A DNA stretch of 64,000 nucleotides from Natronoarchaeum rubrum (GCF_024494695.1 NZ_JANHDP010000005.1:281424-345423); one strand, 5' to 3'. Shown: positions 35,942-44,857, counted from the first letter of the stretch. Translations and numbers: made by a program. The notes: generated from the sequence alone by a model not told the origin.

Positions 35942-36274
35942 TTAGAACGTATCGACCTCGTACTCTGCGACCCATCCCGTTGGGTAATCAGCGAGTACTT
36001 CCCATTCGTTTACATAATACATATCAACACCACTATCGGGATCGTATCCCGTTGCACTTACGTAACCTTTTGCGCTCGGTGCTGCTTTGTCGAGTATCTC
36101 TGAGTGGACGTCTGCATCCTCGTAAATGTATGCGCCGTAGTCCTTGCTTGTCAAGATGTAGTCCGGTTCACTATGTGAAGCACTAGCCGTGGTGGTGGCT
36201 ATCAAACCACCGCCCAGCAGGGTACCTGTTTGCTTCAGTAGAGTGCGTCGATTCGTTTGATTGCTATTGGACAT
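35942..36274 (-). CDS. Tat-exported SH3-like small protein, 110 aa
   Basis: MSNSNQTNRRTLLKQTGTLLGGGLIATTTASA is a Tat signal (RR at residues 9-10; cleavage near ASA). The 75-residue mature part has the spacing of a bacterial SH3 domain: GAYIYEDADVHSEILDKAAPSAKGYVSA...GWVAEYEV, a fold that often binds cell-surface material. Codons are AT-richer than those of neighbours, suggesting recent gain. Nothing nearby points to a partner. Confidence 0.7.
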   Translation of the reverse strand: MSNSNQTNRRTLLKQTGTLLGGGLIATTTASASHSEPDYILTSKDYGAYIYEDADVHSEILDKAAPSAKGYVSATGYDPDSGVDMYYVNEWEVLADYPTGWVAEYEVDTF

Positions 36275-36556
36275 AGCGTTTAGTTTCTAACTTCGAGGCA
36301 TAATATAACTTCCTATGTATGTATTATTATCTAGTTATGGAGTGTTGGTCCCCGCGGTTATTACGGACTGTGAGCGCTATTCACTGGTCTGACCCCTGTT
36401 ACTGCCAGATCCTATGTAACTATGTTTGTTAGGCGGTATCGCTCATTGTCCCCACTATCTCTACATTCGCGGCTGGTAGAATCGCCGGTATACTCTTCGT
36501 ATGATGGGGTCGAACGTCTTTAATCGACTCTGCAAGCTGGTCCCGTCTTCCGATGT

Positions 36557-38128
36557 TCAGCGGTCTATCGCTCCGTCTCCGGTCGGATACTCGCGGTGCT
36601 CCAACCCCTCGACCGCCGGTCCCGAGAGGATCTCGCCGTCGTAGTCGAACCGCGAGCCGTGACACGGGCAGTCCCAGGAGCGCTCGGCGTCGTTCCAGGT
36701 GACGAGACAGCCCATGTGCGGGCAGGTCGCGTCGACCGCGTGGACCGCGCCGTCCTCGTCGCGGTAGACGCCTGTCGGCCGACCCTGTTCGCGCAGGACG
36801 TTCGCCTCGCCGGGCCGGGGCAGGTCCTCGCGGTCGTGCAGCAGCGTTCTGACCCGGTCACCGACGAAGCGCGCGCCGACGACCGCGTTCTCCGCGAAGA
36901 AGTTCTTGGCCGACGCTTTCGGCGTCACGCGCTTCGGGTCGAACAGGTCGGCGTAGTGGCTCCGGCCCATCTCGATCAGGTCGGCGATCAGCATCCCCGC
37001 CGCGGTGCCGCCGGTCATCCCCCAGCCGTCGAACCCCGTCGCGACGTACACGTCGCCGGCGCCGGGTCCGATTTCCCCGACGTAGGGGATCCCGTCGACC
37101 GTCGAGTAGTCGTGAGTCGACCAGCGGTACGCCACCGACTCGACGTCGAACCGGCTGCGGGCGTACGCCTCGCAGCGCCGGTAGCGCTCGGAGGTCGGCG
37201 GGCCGCCGAGGCTCGGTTCGTGGCTCTGCCCCCCGACGATCAGGTACTCCTCGCCGTCCGATCGGTACGGTCGCATCGTCGCCGGCGGCGACGCCGCGCT
37301 GTAGTACATCCCCTCGGGCACCTCGCCGGCGATCTCGACGGCGAGCAGATACGCGCGGTGCGGGTGGGTGCGCGCGAAGTAGCCCCCGCGGTCGTAGATC
37401 GGGAACTGCGTCGCGACGACCACGTCGTCGGCGACGACGGCGCCGCGATCGGTTTCGACGCGGTTGGGCGCGCCGGCGTCCACGTCGGTCGCGCGCGTCT
37501 CCTCGAACACGTAGCTCCCGTCGCCGTGGATAGCCTCGACGACGCCCAGGAGATACTTGCGCGGGTGGAACTCGGCCTGCTCGGCGAACTTGACCGCCGC
37601 TTCGACGTCGAACGGCAGGTCGGTTTCCTGGACGAACGCTGACGGAAGCCCGGCCTGCGTGGCCGCGCGGTCCTCCTCGCGGATCTTGCTGACGTTCTCC
37701 TCGGACTCGGCGTAGACGTACGACGGCGTCCGCCGGAACTGGGCGTCGATGCCGTGCTTCTCGACGATGCGTTCGACCTCGTCGATCGCGGCCTCGTTCG
37801 CCCGGCCGTACTGCTCGGCGGTGCGCCGGTCGAACTTCTCGGTCAGCGTACTATATCGAAGCCCGTGCTGGGACGTCACCTTCGCCGTGGTGTGGCCCGT
37901 CGCGCCGGTGACGACCCGGTCGGCCTCGACGACCGCGACTGTCGAGCCGCGCTCTTTCAGTTCGAGGGCGGTCGTCAGCCCCGCGATCCCCCCGCCGACG
38001 ACGGCGACGTCGACGTGCAGGCCGCCGTCGAGCGGGTCGTAGTCGGTCGTCGGCGTCGTCGCGAGCCACAGCGACTCCGGGTCGTCGGCGCGACGCGTCG
38101 TTCCGGTCGGCGTTGTGTCCTCGGACAT
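36557..38128 (-). CDS. FAD-dependent oxidoreductase with C-terminal Rieske iron-sulfur domain
   Basis: 523 aa. N-terminal DAO-type FAD domain: VDVAVVGGGIAGLTTALELKERG, ATGHTTAKVTSQHGL, and the late FAD contact DVYVATGFDGWGMTGGTAAG. Residues about 420-523 form a Rieske domain with both ligand pairs, CPHMGC and CPCHGSRF. Such fusions occur in bacteria and haloarchaea and are thought to pass electrons from a small-molecule substrate; the substrate is unknown. ATG 38128 (MSEDTTP) chosen over ATG 38152. No export signal. Confidence 0.9.
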   Translation of the reverse strand: MSEDTTPTGTTRRADDPESLWLATTPTTDYDPLDGGLHVDVAVVGGGIAGLTTALELKERGSTVAVVEADRVVTGATGHTTAKVTSQHGLRYSTLTEKFDRRTAEQYGRANEAAIDEVERIVEKHGIDAQFRRTPSYVYAESEENVSKIREEDRAATQAGLPSAFVQETDLPFDVEAAVKFAEQAEFHPRKYLLGVVEAIHGDGSYVFEETRATDVDAGAPNRVETDRGAVVADDVVVATQFPIYDRGGYFARTHPHRAYLLAVEIAGEVPEGMYYSAASPPATMRPYRSDGEEYLIVGGQSHEPSLGGPPTSERYRRCEAYARSRFDVESVAYRWSTHDYSTVDGIPYVGEIGPGAGDVYVATGFDGWGMTGGTAAGMLIADLIEMGRSHYADLFDPKRVTPKASAKNFFAENAVVGARFVGDRVRTLLHDREDLPRPGEANVLREQGRPTGVYRDEDGAVHAVDATCPHMGCLVTWNDAERSWDCPCHGSRFDYDGEILSGPAVEGLEHREYPTGDGAIDR

Positions 38129-38261
38129 TGCTCCCCCGTCTCGGAGCACCACGAACGCGGACGTAAAACCCGGCCGCGCGATGCTATCGAGCGATCGATG
38201 CTACCGGGAGTTGTTGCCGATTCCCTTCCCTTGAGTACGCCGAGCTGCTCACGTCGAGCTC

Positions 38262-38759
38262 GTGGGCGAGTTTGCCGACGCCGTCCAGAAGCGCCTTCGC
38301 GAGCGCCTCGCCGAGCGGCGGCCCTCGCTCGACTGGCAGACCGAGTACCGCGTCGGCCCGACGCCGGTCGACGTGGCCGGCGTCGACAGCGGCGGTGCTG
38401 GGGAATCGGCGACAGCGAAAACGCTCGCGCTGGTCGAACTGGAGTGGCGCCGCGCCGACCCGGCCGACAACTCCGCGAAACTGTTCCGCCACCTCGCTGA
38501 CGGCGCGCTCGACGAGCACGACCGGATCGTCGTCTGTCAGGTCTTTACGGGGTACTACGACCTCGCGCGCGGCGGCGTCTCCTCGAAGCGAGAGAACGCC
38601 GAGTTCGTCGGTCGGGTTGCCGCCGAGGCGTTCGACCGGGTCTCCTACGAACCCGTAAACTTCGATCTCGACCCGCCGAAGCGCGGCGGCGAGTGGCCCG
38701 ACGACTGGCGAGGTCGGGCGGACGACTGCGCCCGTCGGATCGACGATCTGCTCGGTTGA
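38262..38759 (+). CDS. conserved haloarchaeal protein, possibly PD-(D/E)XK-like, 165 aa
   Basis: GTG-initiated cytoplasmic protein. PTPVDVAGVDSGG...KTLALVELEWRRADPADNSAKLFRHL has the Asp, then Glu-x-Glu spacing seen in restriction-endonuclease-like folds, and TEYRVGPTPVDV could be its first strands. This is a weak similarity by eye. The end (NFDLDPPKRGGEWPDDWRGRADDCA) is not recognised. Adjacent genes (Rieske oxidoreductase, Hsp20) give no context. Confidence 0.65.
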   Translation: MGEFADAVQKRLRERLAERRPSLDWQTEYRVGPTPVDVAGVDSGGAGESATAKTLALVELEWRRADPADNSAKLFRHLADGALDEHDRIVVCQVFTGYYDLARGGVSSKRENAEFVGRVAAEAFDRVSYEPVNFDLDPPKRGGEWPDDWRGRADDCARRIDDLLG

Positions 38760-38774
38760 CGACCCGCTCGCCGA

Positions 38775-39197
38775 TCACTCGATGTCGATCTGGTGGCCGT
38801 CGTCGACGCCGTGGCGCTTGGGCAGCGTCACCGTCAGGACGCCGTTGTTGTACGACGCCGAGACCGAGTCCTCGTCGACGGCCTCGGGCAGCGGCACCGA
38901 TCGGCTGACGTGCTGGTGGCGCCGCTCGCGCCGGATGTACTGCTCGTCCTCGTCTTCCATCTCCTCCTCGCGCTCGGCCTCGATCCGGACGGTGTCGTCG
39001 GCCAGCGTCAGGTCGATGTCCTCGGTGTCGTAGCCCGGCAGGTCGGCGGTGACGACGAACTCGTCGCCCTGATCGGCGACGTCGACCGACGCCGACGACC
39101 CGCCGACCTGGACGTTGGCGCCGCCCTCGAACTGGCCGAGTTGCTGGTTCATCCGCTCTAGCATCCGCTCGAACTCGTCGAATGGGTTCCCTCGCAT
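38775..39197 (-). CDS. hsp20: Hsp20/alpha-crystallin family chaperone
   Basis: 140-aa small heat-shock protein. N-terminal MRGNPFDEFERMLERMNQQL, alpha-crystallin domain with EFVVTADLPGYDTEDIDLTL and VDEDSVSASYNNGVLTVTLPK (the family's A-x-x-x-NGVLT-V motif). The acidic insertion EEEMEDEDEQ is a halophilic trait. It binds unfolding proteins without ATP, handing them to chaperonins such as the thermosome. It ends with a charged tail rather than an obvious IxI motif. Confidence 0.95.
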   Translation of the reverse strand: MRGNPFDEFERMLERMNQQLGQFEGGANVQVGGSSASVDVADQGDEFVVTADLPGYDTEDIDLTLADDTVRIEAEREEEMEDEDEQYIRRERRHQHVSRSVPLPEAVDEDSVSASYNNGVLTVTLPKRHGVDDGHQIDIE

Positions 39198-39330
39198 GGT
39201 GAATCCGGGATCGGTTTCCCGCTAGAAAGTTCGACGGTTTCGCTCATAAGTTCTGTCCTCGCTGCAGGGTCAGGAGGTGGATCGGCGCAGTTGGCGCGGT
39301 TGGCGCGGTCGCCGCGGCGTCCCCGGCGCC

Positions 39331-40134
39331 CTACACGACGTGCTCGGAGTCGTACGAGCCGAGCCGCCGCACCCAGCCGTCCTCGGCGATGTGCTCGATC
39401 TCCGCGAGCGCCTGGGCGGTCCGGTCCTCGTACAGCCCCGCCGCGACGTCGATGTGGAACACGTAGTCGCCGAGTCGCTCGCCGCTCGGGCGTGATTCGA
39501 CGCGCGTGAGGTTGATATCGCGGTCCGCAAAGGGCTCCAGCAGATCCAGCAGGAGGCCGGGGTAGTCGGCGTTCGGGTAGACGACGAACGTCGACTTGCC
39601 GCCCGCCGGCGAGCGGTCCTCGATCGGCGCCAGCACGAGAAAGCGCGTCGCGTTCGAGGTCTGGTCCTGGATGTCCTCGGCGAGCACTTCAAGTCCGTCG
39701 CCGCCGTTGTCCGGGTGGCCGATTCCCGCAACTGAGGCGTCGTCGCGGGCCATCTGGACGCCGCGGGCCGTGCTGGCGACCGCCTCCAGGTCGGCGTCGG
39801 GGTACTCCGAGTCGAGGTAGCCCCGGCACTGCGCGAGCGCCTGCGAGTGGCTGGCGATTCGGTCGAACTCCTCGTCCTGAGCGAGCAGGGCGTGGCGGAT
39901 CGGCGTCACGACTTCCTTGACGACCGCGACCTCGTGCTCCGCGAGGGCGTCGAGACTCTCGGTGACGCTGCCCTCGATGCTGTTTTCGATGGCGACGACG
40001 CCGCGGTCGTACTGGCCGTCGGCGACCGCCTCGACGATCGCGGTCACCGACTCGCGGAAGTCGACCGTATCGGATATCGACCGGGCCGCGCGGTGTGAGT
40101 AGGTGCCTTCGGGGCCCAGCGTGACTACGTTCAT
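39331..40134 (-). CDS. pheA: prephenate dehydratase
   Basis: 267-aa enzyme converting prephenate to phenylpyruvate in phenylalanine synthesis. PDT domain (residues 1-175): MNVVTLGPEGTYSHRAA, GVVAIENSIEGSV, SHSQALAQCRGYL and the catalytic SNATRFLVL. Regulatory ACT domain (about 185-265) with PGLLLDLLEPFADRDINLTRVESRPSG; the ESRP motif binds Phe for feedback. No chorismate mutase part is fused. Single gene. Confidence 0.96.
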   Translation of the reverse strand: MNVVTLGPEGTYSHRAARSISDTVDFRESVTAIVEAVADGQYDRGVVAIENSIEGSVTESLDALAEHEVAVVKEVVTPIRHALLAQDEEFDRIASHSQALAQCRGYLDSEYPDADLEAVASTARGVQMARDDASVAGIGHPDNGGDGLEVLAEDIQDQTSNATRFLVLAPIEDRSPAGGKSTFVVYPNADYPGLLLDLLEPFADRDINLTRVESRPSGERLGDYVFHIDVAAGLYEDRTAQALAEIEHIAEDGWVRRLGSYDSEHVV

Positions 40135-40209
40135 TGCCTTCTCGTACTGGTCTCGGGGTCAAAAACACCGCGGTCGCGACAGGTTCCCGCCCGCCGTCCT
40201 CCCTCGGCG

Positions 40210-40389
40210 TCAGTCCTTGACGCCGATCCACCAGACGCAGTCGCAATCGGGGTTCCCGCACTCGTAGAACTCCGCGAGCAGGTTGCCCTCGAGATCTGTC
40301 TTCTCGCCGCCGGGGAGCGCGAGCGTACCGCACTCCGGACAGGTCTCTCGCCGTTCCACCTCCGCTGGACCCATCTCGACGGTCTCCAT
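40210..40389 (-). CDS. zinc-ribbon protein, 59 aa
   Basis: Two Cys pairs, TCPECGTLALPGG and ECGNPDCDC, flank a strand region (EGNLLAEFYECG): a zinc ribbon akin to those in RNA polymerase subunit RpoM/TFS-like proteins but too short for one. The start METVEMG at 40389 is favoured because a T/A-rich element (40413-40420, minus strand) lies about 28 nt before it; ATG 40407 is the longer alternative. Ends WWIGVKD. Function unknown. Confidence 0.7.
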   Translation of the reverse strand: METVEMGPAEVERRETCPECGTLALPGGEKTDLEGNLLAEFYECGNPDCDCVWWIGVKD

Positions 40390-40521
40390 GGGTGGGTAGT
40401 ACGGCATTTCAGAGTAAAACCGTACGTCCCGGATACTAGCGCTCCGGATCGTGGCGTCCCGCGACTCGTCGATCGCCCCGATCGCGACGCCAGCGCAGAC
40501 GACGGAGTCGGCGGCCGTCGC

Positions 40522-40806
40522 TTACGATCGCCGCCACTGGATGGCCGCGACGATCGCCGCGACGAACACGCCCACCGCGAGCAGTTCGACGAGTGTCTCG
40601 ACGCCGCCGCTCGTTCCGTTTGCGATCTGCAGGAGGCTCCACGCGAGCCACAGCAGCGCCATCGTCGACACCGAGAACAACTTCGAACGAGAGACGCTAC
40701 CGCGCCGATACTGGTGGCCCAACCAGCCCAGCGTGCCGAGCCACGCGACCGCGAGGGCTGTCCCGAGCGTGGCGTCCGAGACGCCGAACGTCGTCGCCAG
40801 AAACAT
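40522..40806 (-). CDS. small membrane protein with three hydrophobic segments, 94 aa
   Basis: Hydrophobic segments at about residues 12-30 (LGTALAVAWLGTLGWLG), 44-64 (LFSVSTMALLWLAWSLLQIA) and 70-90 (LVELLAVGVFVAAIVAAIQW), with a positive loop HQYRRGSVSRSK. I do not recognise the family. It stands alone between a zinc-ribbon gene and lpdA on the same strand. Confidence 0.65.
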   Translation of the reverse strand: MFLATTFGVSDATLGTALAVAWLGTLGWLGHQYRRGSVSRSKLFSVSTMALLWLAWSLLQIANGTSGGVETLVELLAVGVFVAAIVAAIQWRRS

Positions 40807-40907
40807 GATCGTAGCTATTGACTTGCAGTTGATAACTCCTCGCTTCGACGCCTGACAGCTACGTCACGTCCCACGAAAACGATAGCACCGACCGGGGCGT
40901 CCGGTGG

Positions 40908-42383
40908 CTACCGATTCAGCGTGTGGATCGCGTGGCCCAGCGCGTTCTCCGCGGCCTCCATCACGGCCTCCGACAGCGTCGGGTGGGTGTGGACCGTCGC
41001 GGCGATGTCCTCGATCGTGGCGCCCAGCTCGACGGCCAGCCCGATCTCGGCGATCAGCTCGGAGGCTTCGGGACCGACGACCTGCCCGCCGAGCACGAAG
41101 CCAGATTCCTCGTCGGCGACCAGCCTGACGAACCCGTCGGACTCGCCGGTCGTGAGCGCCCGGCCGCTCGCGCGGAACGGGAACTCCCCGACCATCGGCT
41201 CGAACCCCTCCTCCTCGGCCTCTTCGGCTGTGAGCCCGACGGTGCCGATCTCGGGGTCGGTGAACACGGCTGCGGGGATGGCCTGGTAGTCCAGCGCCGC
41301 GGGCTCGCCGGCGATCACCTCGGCGGCGACCTGACCCTCCTTGCTGCCTTTGTGGGCCAACATCGGCTCGCCCGCCACGTCGCCGACCGCGAAGACGTGC
41401 TCGACGTCCGTCCGGGCTTCCTCGTCGGTCTGCAGGAAGCCCCGATCGTCCGGTTCGAGGCCGATCGCCTCGGGGTTCACCGTCTCGGAGACCGGCGCTC
41501 GTCCGACCGCGACGAGTACCTTCTCGGCGCGGAGGCTCAGCCCCTCGTCGGCATCCGCCCCCTCCATTTCGGCTGAGCCGCCGTCGGCTGCCGCCTCGCC
41601 GGCCGGCTCCGTCGCGACCGTGACGGTGCCGTCGCCGGTGTGGTGCCACTCACTGGCGGTCTGGCCGAAGTGGAACTCGACGCCGAGCTCCTCGGCGCGC
41701 TTTTTCACTGGTCGCGCGAGGTCGTCCTCGTAGCCCGGCAGCGCTCCATCCAGCATCTCGATGACGGTGACGTCGGTGCCGAGCTTGGCGAACACGCCCG
41801 CCAGCTCCATGCCGATGTAGCCCGCACCGACGACCACCAGCGAGTCGGGCACCGTATCGAGCGCGAGCGCCTGCCGCGAGTCGAGGATCGGCTCCTCGTC
41901 GTAGGCGAACCCGGGAATCTCGATCGGTCGCGAGCCAGTCGCGACGACGGCGTGCTCGAACTCGATCGTTTCGGACCCCTGCCCCTCGCCGCCGTGGACG
42001 ACGCGGGCCTCGTGCTCGCCGGCGAACTCCGCGCGGCCCTCGACGAGGTTGACCTGATTGGCCTTGCAGAGCTTCTCGACGCCGCCGGTGAGCTGGTCGA
42101 CGACGCCGCCTTTCCACTCTTGCATCCCGCCCAGGTCGACCGCGGGGTCGGCGTGGATCCCCATCTCCTCGGCGTTGGCGGCGTCGTGAGCCACGTCCGT
42201 CGCCGAGATGAGCGCCTTCGAGGGGATGCAGCCGTGGTTGAGGCAGGTGCCGCCCACGGCGTCGTCCTCGACGAGCGTCACGTCCAGATCGAGCTGTCCG
42301 GCCCGGATCGCGGCGACGTAGCCCGCCGGACCGCCGCCGATCACCAGTACGTCCGTCCCTGTCGCGATGTCTCCGACGACCAT
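40908..42383 (-). CDS. lpdA: dihydrolipoyl dehydrogenase (E3)
   Basis: 491-aa flavoprotein reoxidising the dihydrolipoyl arm of E2 with NAD+. FAD site VLVIGGGPAGYVAAIRAG, redox disulfide GGTCLNHGCIPSK, NAD site VVVGAGYIGMELAGVFAKLG, and active-site His-Glu in HTHPTLSEAVMEA. ATG 42383 (MVVGDIATGTDV) is used; 19 further upstream codons are open but not conserved. An insert around EPAGEAAADGGSAEMEGADADEG is extra acidic. The LUD gene separates it from the E2/E1 genes, so it is transcribed apart, from a promoter shared with that gene's region. Confidence 0.95.
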   Translation of the reverse strand: MVVGDIATGTDVLVIGGGPAGYVAAIRAGQLDLDVTLVEDDAVGGTCLNHGCIPSKALISATDVAHDAANAEEMGIHADPAVDLGGMQEWKGGVVDQLTGGVEKLCKANQVNLVEGRAEFAGEHEARVVHGGEGQGSETIEFEHAVVATGSRPIEIPGFAYDEEPILDSRQALALDTVPDSLVVVGAGYIGMELAGVFAKLGTDVTVIEMLDGALPGYEDDLARPVKKRAEELGVEFHFGQTASEWHHTGDGTVTVATEPAGEAAADGGSAEMEGADADEGLSLRAEKVLVAVGRAPVSETVNPEAIGLEPDDRGFLQTDEEARTDVEHVFAVGDVAGEPMLAHKGSKEGQVAAEVIAGEPAALDYQAIPAAVFTDPEIGTVGLTAEEAEEEGFEPMVGEFPFRASGRALTTGESDGFVRLVADEESGFVLGGQVVGPEASELIAEIGLAVELGATIEDIAATVHTHPTLSEAVMEAAENALGHAIHTLNR

Positions 42384-42455
42384 TGGGTGGCCCTTCGGCC
42401 CCCGGGCAAGTAGTAGGTGGGGTCGCGGAGGGTCGCCCACACTCGATGTCAGCGC

Positions 42456-42514
42456 GGCGTCGCACCGTGCGACGCCCTGACGATAACACCGGTGTAACCA
42501 CCTGACACCGGTGT
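42456..42514. promoter_or_regulatory. hairpin and paired palindromes in the lpdA/LUD divergent promoter
   Basis: Two features between the divergent starts at 42383 and 42560. (a) A perfect 9-bp inverted repeat with a 3-nt loop: GGCGTCGCA (42456-42464) and TGCGACGCC (42468-42476). (b) Two copies of the palindrome ACACCGGTGT at 42486-42495 and 42505-42514, centres 19 bp apart; the second extends to 12 bp (GACACCGGTGTC). Paired palindromes are the usual form of a dimeric regulator's operator. GGTTAAG (42523-42529) next to them could be the LUD gene's TATA box. Confidence 0.65.
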
Positions 42515-42559
42515 CCGCGAGAGGTTAAGGGACTGCCGGCGCAACGAGTTGGCACGACA

Positions 42560-43216
42560 ATGTCCCAGCAAAAATCCGACTACGCGGACGACGCCGACGT
42601 CGACGCGACGCTCGACCAGCTCCCCGACGACGAGACGATCGAGGAGACGATCGCCAATCTCGAAGCCAACGGGTTCGAGGTCGTCGTGGCCGACTCGCGC
42701 GACGAGGCGCTCGACGCCGTCCAGTCCCAGATCCCCGCCGGAGCGTCCGTGATGAACGGGCATTCCACGACGCTCGAAGAGATCGGCTTCGTCGATTATC
42801 TCGGCGAGGGCGACCACGAGTGGGAGAGCCTGCCCGACCAGATCTGGAGCATCGACGACGACGCCGAGCGCCAGGCCGCCCGGCGCGACTCCCAGACCGC
42901 CGACTACTTCCTCGGCGGCATCAACGCCATCTCCCAGACCGGCGAACTCGTCGCCGCCGACCGCTCGGGCAGCCGCGTCGGCGCGTACCCCTTCGCCGCG
43001 AGCAACGTCGTGATCGTCAGCGGCGTCAACAAGGTCGTCCCGACGCTCGACGACGCGCTCGACCGGCTCGAAGACGTCGCCTATCCCCTCGAAAACGAGC
43101 GCGCGCAGGAGGCCTACGGCGTCGAGTCCGCGATCGCCAAGCAGCTCATCTTCCGCAAGGAACTCGAAGAGGGTCGCACGACGGTCGTGCTCGTCCGCGA
43201 GCAACTCGGCTACTGA
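42560..43216 (+). CDS. LUD (lactate utilization) domain protein
   Basis: 218-aa protein of the LUD/LutC-like family: ETIEETIANLEANGFEVVVADSRDEALDAV, ASVMNGHSTTLEEIGF, and a C-terminal ANVVIVSGVNKVVPTLDDAL with RLEDVAYPLENERAQEAYG. Members work with LutA/LutB in lactate oxidation or stand alone; LutA and LutB are not here. It is divergent from lpdA and sits between E3 and the E2/E1 genes, a hint of a link to 2-oxoacid or lactate metabolism. Convergent with the E2 gene, 14 nt between stops. Confidence 0.88.
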   Translation: MSQQKSDYADDADVDATLDQLPDDETIEETIANLEANGFEVVVADSRDEALDAVQSQIPAGASVMNGHSTTLEEIGFVDYLGEGDHEWESLPDQIWSIDDDAERQAARRDSQTADYFLGGINAISQTGELVAADRSGSRVGAYPFAASNVVIVSGVNKVVPTLDDALDRLEDVAYPLENERAQEAYGVESAIAKQLIFRKELEEGRTTVVLVREQLGY

Positions 43217-43230
43217 GCGTCGCGCCCTCG

Positions 43231-44856
43231 CTACTCTAACAGCAGCAGCGACGGTTCTTCGAGGTACTCTTTCAGCGTGTTCGTGAAGCGGGCGGCGTCG
43301 GCGCCGTCGACGACTCGGTGATCGATCGACAGACTGAGCGGGATGGTGTGGCGCGCGACGACCTCGCCGTCCTCCACGACCGGACGCTGCTCGATCGCGC
43401 CCAGCGCCAGGATCGCGACCTGCGGGCGGTTGATGATCGGCGTCGCGTACTCGCCGCCGATGCCGCCGATATTGGTGATCGTGAACGTGCCGCCCTGCAT
43501 CTCCGAGCGATCGATCGAGCGCTCGCGGGCCTTCTGGACGAGTTCGTTCGTCTCGGAGGCGACCTGCAACAGCCCCTTCCGGTCCACGTCGTCGACGACC
43601 GGCACCATCAGCCCGGCGTCCGTATCCGCCGCGACGCCGAGGTTGTAGTAGCGCTTCTCGACGATCTCCTCGGCCTCCTCGTCGAGTTGGGCGTTGACGA
43701 TCGGGTGCTCCTTCAGCGCCGCGACGCAGGCCTTCATCACGAACGGCATGTACGTCAGGCTGATGCCCCGCTCCTCGGCCTCGGGCTTGAGGCGCTCGCG
43801 CGTCTCGACGAGCCGGGTCGCGTCCGCGGTGTCGTGGTGGGTGACGTGGGGCGCGGTGAACTTCGAGTCGCTCATCCGCTCGCCGATCGTCCGCCGGACG
43901 CCGCGGTAGGGGCGGCGCCGCTCGCGCTCGCCCTCGGCGGCGGTCGATGCCACTGCGTCGTCCGCAGCCTGGGCCGCCGGCACGTCGGCGTCCTGCACCT
44001 GCAGCGCCTGCGTGTCGGCCTGCTGGGCCTCGCGCTGGGCCTGCGCGTACTCGCGGACCGCCCGCTCGCTGACGAACGCCTCGCCGTCTCGTTGCTCGGT
44101 CGCGGGCACCCCGTTCAGGTCGACGCCCTCCTCGCGGGCGACCCGGCGCGTCGCCGGCGCGGCGAGCGTCCGGTCGCGGTCGGCCGAGTCGGCGGCGTCG
44201 ATCCGGGCGGCCTGTCCGCCCGCCTCGTCGGTCGACGCGGGTTGCTGTGACGCCGCTTCGGCGTCCGTCGACGCGCTCGTCGCACCGTCTTGGGTCGATG
44301 ACGCCGTTCCTGCGGCGTCGCTTCCCGCGGAAGCCTGTTCGGCGTCGCCACTCGCGGCCGCCCGGACATCTCCAGCGGTGACTCGGCCACCGGGGCCTGA
44401 GCCCTCGACGCTCCCGAGGTCGACGCCTTCCTCGCGCGCCAGTCGTCGGACGCTGGGCGCGGCGAACACGCGGCCGCTCGACGCCGTCTCCGCATCGGCG
44501 TCGACCGCCGCCTCGGTTTCGGGATCGCCGGCTTTGGCGGGTTCGGCGTCGTCAGCGATTGCTTCGTCCGCTTCGGCGTCGTCCGCGGCCGCTTCGTCCG
44601 CTTCGGCGTCTTCCTCGCCCGCAACGTCGAACGTGATGATCACCTCGCCGACGGGGACGACCTCGCCCTCCTCGGCCAGCAGCTCCCGGACCGTTCCGTC
44701 GACCGGTGCGGGCACGTCGACGACCGCCTTGTCGGTCTCGACCTCCGCGACGGGCTGGTCCTCCTCGACCGTGTCGCCCGGTTCGACGGCCCAGCGGACG
44801 ATCTCGCCCTCGGCGACCCCCTCGCCCACGTCGGGCAGCTTGAACTCGCGTACCAT
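43231..44856 (-). CDS. dihydrolipoyl acyltransferase (E2) with two binding-domain-like segments
   Basis: 541-aa E2 core of a 2-oxoacid dehydrogenase complex. Lipoyl domain (1-80) with the lipoylated Lys43 in VETDKAVVDV; long acidic Ala-rich linkers; a peripheral-subunit-binding domain (VFAAPSVRRLAREEGVDLGS...GGRVTAGDV) and a second similar segment (TLAAPATRRVAREEGVDLNG); catalytic domain from about 315 with SDSKFTAPHVTHHD and the active site SIDHRVVDG. Two such binding segments are unusual. It follows E1 beta by 1 nt. Substrate class (pyruvate or branched-chain) cannot be read from sequence. Confidence 0.93.
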   Translation of the reverse strand: MVREFKLPDVGEGVAEGEIVRWAVEPGDTVEEDQPVAEVETDKAVVDVPAPVDGTVRELLAEEGEVVPVGEVIITFDVAGEEDAEADEAAADDAEADEAIADDAEPAKAGDPETEAAVDADAETASSGRVFAAPSVRRLAREEGVDLGSVEGSGPGGRVTAGDVRAAASGDAEQASAGSDAAGTASSTQDGATSASTDAEAASQQPASTDEAGGQAARIDAADSADRDRTLAAPATRRVAREEGVDLNGVPATEQRDGEAFVSERAVREYAQAQREAQQADTQALQVQDADVPAAQAADDAVASTAAEGERERRRPYRGVRRTIGERMSDSKFTAPHVTHHDTADATRLVETRERLKPEAEERGISLTYMPFVMKACVAALKEHPIVNAQLDEEAEEIVEKRYYNLGVAADTDAGLMVPVVDDVDRKGLLQVASETNELVQKARERSIDRSEMQGGTFTITNIGGIGGEYATPIINRPQVAILALGAIEQRPVVEDGEVVARHTIPLSLSIDHRVVDGADAARFTNTLKEYLEEPSLLLLE

Positions 44857-44857
44857 C

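Noticed and set aside
36429..36556. Possible gene remnant on the minus strand after the Rieske oxidoreductase (SIKDVRPHHTKSIPAIL)
   Set aside because: No start codon or promoter and no recognisable relative; could be a decayed fragment but not supportable.
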